From an uncultured Alphaproteobacteria bacterium (lineage in GTDB: Bacteria > Pseudomonadota > Alphaproteobacteria > RF32 > CAG-239), in the NCBI GenBank assembly GCA_944390895.1, contig CALXRQ010000010.1, positions 1 through 49,875 of the forward strand: a DNA stretch of 49,875 bases. Reading direction: 5' to 3'. Positions 46,656 to 49,875 of the stretch are shown here, in pieces. Position numbers and translations under genes: made by a program. The notes beneath the pieces were generated by a model that ran no database searches, was not told the origin of the DNA, and was given only the letters and a program-made list of their open reading frames with translations. Each line of letters starts with the position of its first letter. Position 1 is the stretch's first letter.

Positions 46656-47588
46656 ATGGAACAGCCGAATATATTTGATTATGCAACAAGCGAGTTGTCG
46701 CAAGATGCTTTTATTTGTTATCTGTTAGCTTTTGGTCTAGATAAGTATAAAAAATCTTATCCGAGGGAATTTAAAATTGCACATTTGTTTTTAGAAAAGT
46801 GCGGGATTCCTGCTAACGAAGAAATTTTAGAAATCAGGAAACAATATTTAAATATTGATGTTTTGGCAATTACCTCTTCCCATTTGCTAATCGTTGAAGA
46901 TAAGACAGGCATAAAAGAACATAGCAATCAAATTGTTAAATATGTTAAGGCTTTGAAAAATAGTGCTTTATCTTCGGGACGGAAAATCAAAGTTTGTTAT
47001 TTAAAAACCTTGGACTATGTTCGCCCTTATGAAACCGTTGATAAAGAAGTCTTGCCGCAATGTGATTGCTGTTCTCTCAGACGTAAAGATATGTTGGATT
47101 TATTAAAAACGAATCCTGAAAACAACTTGATTTTTGAAAGTTTTTACAGCCGACTGGATAGTATAGAAAAGCGGATAAAAAATTGTGATAACGCTGAAAT
47201 AAGAACTTGGTGCAAGGAAAAATGGTTTGATTATCTGAGTTCTGCCTTAATCGGACACGAGTTTAATATTGACTGGGTTAATAATGCCCGAGGTGGTTTC
47301 TATGCTTGTTATTTTGACTGGGTAAATTGCGGAAATGGTGAGAATTACAAACAAATAGAAATATCTTTTGAGGACGGCGTAACTTCTGAGGTCAAACTTT
47401 GCTTTAAGTTTGCCAGTGACAATAAGGAAATAACCCTTAATAGTAAATCTTTGATAAAAGATTTACAGAAAGCAGTTGTAATAAAAGGATATAAAGCCGC
47501 TTATCGTATGGGAAGAACAACAACCTACGCTTATAAAAAGGCAAAAGATATAAAAGATGTCCAAGATTTTATAAACAATGCGTCATAA
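46656..47588 (+). CDS. PD-(D/E)xK nuclease superfamily protein (PDDEXK_4-like)
   Basis: The 310-residue protein opens with NIFDYATSELSQDAFICYLL, the typical start of the PDDEXK_4 family. The active-site pattern is LNIDVLAI (D68) and LLIVEDKTGIKEH (E81-D82-K83), followed by NQIVKYVKAL. The C-terminal part (about 190-310) is a separate beta-rich domain of unknown role. GGGGAG lies eight bases before the start. It directly follows the structured RNA and its terminator, and leads an operon ending with a DnaB-type ATPase. It may be a defence or phage-derived nuclease. Confidence 0.8.
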   Translation: MEQPNIFDYATSELSQDAFICYLLAFGLDKYKKSYPREFKIAHLFLEKCGIPANEEILEIRKQYLNIDVLAITSSHLLIVEDKTGIKEHSNQIVKYVKALKNSALSSGRKIKVCYLKTLDYVRPYETVDKEVLPQCDCCSLRRKDMLDLLKTNPENNLIFESFYSRLDSIEKRIKNCDNAEIRTWCKEKWFDYLSSALIGHEFNIDWVNNARGGFYACYFDWVNCGNGENYKQIEISFEDGVTSEVKLCFKFASDNKEITLNSKSLIKDLQKAVVIKGYKAAYRMGRTTTYAYKKAKDIKDVQDFINNAS

Positions 47589-47635
47589 TTTGACGTAGTG
47601 AAAATATAGTTTTTTTTTTGCGAAAGGATATGAAA

Positions 47636-47902
47636 ATGATTGATTTTATAGAGGATAGTTGTACCGGAAGAATAAATAATTTTCCTCATATTATGCAAGG
47701 TGTTTTAAATGTTTCTCTTACTAATGGAAATGGAATAGCTCTTGGCGGATGTTGTTCAGGTGCTGTACCAGGTTGTGAAATATTAAAGTGTGATAATAGT
47801 TACATTTATGTTCGCGACAGAAACATGCCGTCTATTGTTAATGTTTATGATGAAAATGGATATAAAGTAAAAGAAATTTCAATCAATGACTTGGATTTAT
47901 AA
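47636..47902 (+). CDS. Small protein, paralogue A (88 aa)
   Basis: The family is unknown. I use the ATG at 47636, with AAGGA seven bases upstream. The C-terminal half (CEILKCDNSYIYVRD, VNVYDENGYKVKEISINDLD) aligns with the 84-residue protein two genes downstream (REILKFDKINIYVKS, VDVFDEMGVKVKEIDVKDLG). Their N termini also match (MIDFIED, MIEYLKD). The middle has GGCCSGAVPGC. It appears to be a small beta-rich protein. It lies in a run of five tightly packed genes. Confidence 0.65.
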   Translation: MIDFIEDSCTGRINNFPHIMQGVLNVSLTNGNGIALGGCCSGAVPGCEILKCDNSYIYVRDRNMPSIVNVYDENGYKVKEISINDLDL

Positions 47903-47905
47903 AAT

Positions 47906-48142
47906 ATGAATGATGATATTTTTAAGGCGAAACTGCAAGTATTGGCAGATATGCAACATTCTTTTTATGTTGATTTTATGCCTCTTGTTCAGCAAATCAA
48001 AAAAGATATTGCAACCTTAAAAATTGATAAAAAAGACATTCTTACAGTTAATCATATAAATGAAAATCTATCAAAAGCCAATAGTCTTTTAAAATTTCTG
48101 AATAAACAATCTAATATCACAAAGGATAAAATCAATGATTGA
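47906..48142 (+). CDS. Small helical protein, 78 aa
   Basis: I do not recognise this protein. It is predicted to be entirely helical, probably a coiled coil (QQIKKDIATLKIDKKDI, NENLSKANSLLKFLNKQ). It sits between the two paralogous small proteins, overlapping the second by eight bases, which suggests coupled translation and perhaps a complex. No strong ribosome binding site precedes it. Confidence 0.62.
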   Translation: MNDDIFKAKLQVLADMQHSFYVDFMPLVQQIKKDIATLKIDKKDILTVNHINENLSKANSLLKFLNKQSNITKDKIND

Positions 48143-48389
48143 ATATCTGAAAGATATGTCCGTTATCGGTTCTAAAATAACAACGTGTCCTTATACGCTT
48201 AAAGGTCCGATTGCTATTGTGTGGAATGGCGGGAAAAATGTGCGTTGCCCTGCGTGGGGTACTGGTCGAGAAATTCTTAAATTTGATAAAATAAATATTT
48301 ATGTCAAATCTGATAATGCCGGCAAGGTTGATGTATTTGATGAAATGGGCGTTAAAGTCAAAGAAATTGATGTTAAGGATTTGGGGTAA
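48135..48389 (+). CDS. Small protein, paralogue B (84 aa)
   Basis: This is the second member of the pair with 47636-47902, most similar in the last 40 residues (EILKFDKINIYVKSD, KVKEIDVKDL). The middle differs (WNGGKNVRCPAWGTG in place of GGCCSGAVPGC), but both contain a Cys/Gly turn. The start overlaps the previous gene and the stop overlaps the next ATG (TAATG), so translation is coupled along the operon. Confidence 0.65.
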   Translation: MIEYLKDMSVIGSKITTCPYTLKGPIAIVWNGGKNVRCPAWGTGREILKFDKINIYVKSDNAGKVDVFDEMGVKVKEIDVKDLG

Positions 48390-48739
48390 TGAATACAGCA
48401 AAAGATAGAATTTATCGGATAACGAATAAGGAACAACTTATTCAGTTAATCAATGATAATCCGTTATTGCGGATTTTAACCAATGGTCCTGATGTGTTTG
48501 CTTGGGAATATGAGCTTGCCTGCCACGATGAGGTTCGGCAGTTGTTTCCTGAAATAACGGACGATTGGACGGGGTATTTAATAGACAACGGACGGTTACT
48601 CCATTCTGTTAAAATAGATTTTCCGGTAATGGATAAATTTCTTTGTCGGTGGTTTCCCGATAGTTGTGAGCGCATTGATGAATATAATCGGCGTGAGGGG
48701 TTACGACTATTCCCTGTAAAGGAAAAATTAAATGGATAA
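48389..48739 (+). CDS. Uncharacterised 116-aa protein
   Basis: No family is recognised. The sequence is acidic and aromatic, with DVFAWEYELACHDEVRQLFP, DDWTGYLIDNGRLLHSVKID and a C-terminal FLCRWFPDSCERIDEYNRRE. It has no signal peptide or membrane segment. Its ATG overlaps the previous stop, and it overlaps the ATPase gene by eight bases. The tight coupling suggests it acts with the ATPase. Confidence 0.62.
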   Translation: MNTAKDRIYRITNKEQLIQLINDNPLLRILTNGPDVFAWEYELACHDEVRQLFPEITDDWTGYLIDNGRLLHSVKIDFPVMDKFLCRWFPDSCERIDEYNRREGLRLFPVKEKLNG

Positions 48740-49700
48740 AAATTGTTATCATGTTTCTTCTGTTGTTCAATCCTATTTAGAGGAATTGGATTATAGGTAT
48801 CAGAACCGAGGCAAACCTCTAGGACTTTCTACTGGCATAAAAGTGTTAGATGAACGAATGGAGTGGATGCGAAATGGAGAAGTTATTTTGCTTGGTGCTA
48901 GACCTGCAATGGGGAAAACTTCTTTTGCAGTGAACTGCTCATACCAATTAGCGAAAACTTTTTTAGAAATCCCACAAAATAGAGATTGTGTTTTATATTT
49001 TAGTTTAGAATCTTCAAGAGATATACTTTTGCCACGATTTATTTCTCATGAAACAAAACAACCTAGCTGGGAAGCGAGATATCAGCGGTATAGTGACGTC
49101 TGTTTTGAAAAAACTTATGAGGATTTTGAAGCAATTATAAATGCGACTAAACGTATATCTGAATTGCCTTTGTATATTTGTGATTATCTTGATGATATGT
49201 GTGAAATGGAAAATATTATTCAACAGGTTAATCAGCAGAAACATGTTGCTTTTATTGTAGTTGATTATGTACAACTATTTCCGTTTATGGGAAGCGATGT
49301 GGGAATGAAAGAAATAAAAAAGCTTGCTCAAACTTTTAATGTTCCTATTCTGGTTTTATCGCAATTAAATCGTAATTTGGAGCATAGAAAAGATAAACGT
49401 CCCTATTCCTATGACATTTGTGGTGAAGATAGGAAGATTTTACAGTATGTTGATAAATTGTTATTTTTGTACAGAGAATATTATTATCTTCAAAATGAAG
49501 AACCTAAAATAAAAAACAAAGAAACAAAAGAACATTTCCAAAAACGAATAGAAGAATGGGAAAAGAATTGTCGAAAAACAGAAAATGAATGTGAAATAAT
49601 GCTTGCAAAGGGTAGATATGGACGTATTAAGTGTTTTTTTGATAGAGATACAGGAATCTTTTATGATTTAGAACATCCGGAAGATGACATTCCTTTTTAG
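48732..49700 (+). CDS. DnaB-type RecA-fold helicase/ATPase domain protein
   Basis: The 322-residue protein is a stand-alone C-terminal domain of DnaB-like replicative helicases. It shows H1 (Walker A) GARPAMGKTSFAVN, H1a YFSLESS, H2 (Walker B) FIVVDYVQLFP, H3 ILVLSQLNRNLE and an H4-like AKGRYGRIKCFF. The N-terminal primase-interacting domain is missing; only about 40 residues precede the core. A charged insertion (about 250-280) is unlike chromosomal DnaB. Such forms occur in phages and mobile elements. It is last in the operon, before a terminator. Confidence 0.85.
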   Translation: MDKNCYHVSSVVQSYLEELDYRYQNRGKPLGLSTGIKVLDERMEWMRNGEVILLGARPAMGKTSFAVNCSYQLAKTFLEIPQNRDCVLYFSLESSRDILLPRFISHETKQPSWEARYQRYSDVCFEKTYEDFEAIINATKRISELPLYICDYLDDMCEMENIIQQVNQQKHVAFIVVDYVQLFPFMGSDVGMKEIKKLAQTFNVPILVLSQLNRNLEHRKDKRPYSYDICGEDRKILQYVDKLLFLYREYYYLQNEEPKIKNKETKEHFQKRIEEWEKNCRKTENECEIMLAKGRYGRIKCFFDRDTGIFYDLEHPEDDIPF

Positions 49701-49735
49701 AAAAAGGGCGGAATTAAAACTCCGCCCTTTGTCGT
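49701..49735. terminator. Bidirectional terminator
   Basis: AAAGGGCGGA (49703-49712) pairs with TCCGCCCTTT (49721-49730). T-rich sequence is better on the minus strand, so it mainly serves the converging partial gene, and also the ATPase operon. Confidence 0.8.
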
Positions 49736-49743
49736 TGCCTTTC

Positions 49744-49875
49744 TTAAAAATTTTCTGCGAGTTCGTAAACTTCGGAGTTGACGTAGTAGGTTTTGCGTGA
49801 TCTTCCTGCTGTATTTCCTGCACGGGAAGATTTACAGCTTAGCCAATTTAAGTCAATGAGTCTGTTTGCAGCTGT
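49744..49875 (-). CDS. Partial uncharacterised protein, C-terminal 43 residues
   Basis: An open frame enters from the right edge on the minus strand and stops at 49744-49746. The visible end includes NRLIDLNWLSCKSSRAG and RKTYYVNSEVYELAENF. It is basic with an aromatic tail and could be the end of a DNA-binding or replication protein, but this cannot be decided. A terminator follows the stop closely, which supports a real gene. Confidence 0.55.
   Translation of the reverse strand, partial: TAANRLIDLNWLSCKSSRAGNTAGRSRKTYYVNSEVYELAENF

Overview
The window is a chromosomal segment of an alphaproteobacterium, probably an uncultured, gut-type member with a small genome. The evidence is the alphaproteobacterial translation and transcription gene set (tuf, fusA, rpsG, rpsL, rpoC, rpoB, rplL, rplJ, rplA, rplK, nusG, secE, tRNA-Trp), the kdsD-lptCAB-rpoN-hpf-ptsN cluster, the lnt/XRE-regulator/metK/trmB order, a DUF1150 gene, and dense GANTC (CcrM-type) sites in operon promoters. 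The taxonomy is inference; no 16S gene is present.

Layout. 1-3.2 kb holds the end of the str operon on the minus strand (tuf partial, fusA, rpsG, rpsL). 3.6-9.5 kb holds LPS-transport and sigma-54 genes (kdsD, lptC, lptA, lptB, rpoN, hpf, ptsN). 9.5-16.5 kb mixes DUF1150, a sensor kinase, infA, a DedA-type membrane protein, a response regulator, folD, DUF167, YggT, an unknown helical protein and a TerB-like protein. 16.7-24.7 kb holds miaB-ybeZ-ybeY-corC-lnt, then an XRE regulator, metK and trmB. 24.7-26.4 kb has two unknown envelope-type proteins. 26.5-39.1 kb holds rpoC, rpoB, two lipoproteins, rplL, rplJ, rplA and rplK on the minus strand. 39.5-42.2 kb holds an unknown 154-aa protein, anmK, nusG and secE. 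The usually continuous secE-to-tuf superoperon is therefore broken at several places.

From about 42.4 kb the sequence turns AT-rich and accessory. Immediately 3' of tRNA-Trp lie two tandem non-autonomous modules (43.18-45.85 kb). They share a core site that duplicates the last 17 bases of the tRNA, a 130-bp right-end repeat, and repeated CACGGACT/AGTCCGTG arm-like sites. They carry different cargo (a basic protein plus a membrane protein; an HsdR-N-like PD-(D/E)xK protein) and no recombinase.

On the other side of the tRNA, a strongly structured RNA candidate of about 0.5 kb (46.14-46.64 kb) precedes a six-gene, overlapping operon. That operon encodes a PDDEXK_4-type nuclease, two paralogous small proteins flanking a small helical protein, a 116-aa unknown and a DnaB-type RecA ATPase. 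These two neighbouring loci are the best candidates for an undescribed mobile or defence system. A third candidate is a leader RNA with mutually exclusive terminator and antiterminator helices in front of the two lipoprotein genes inserted between rplL and rpoB.
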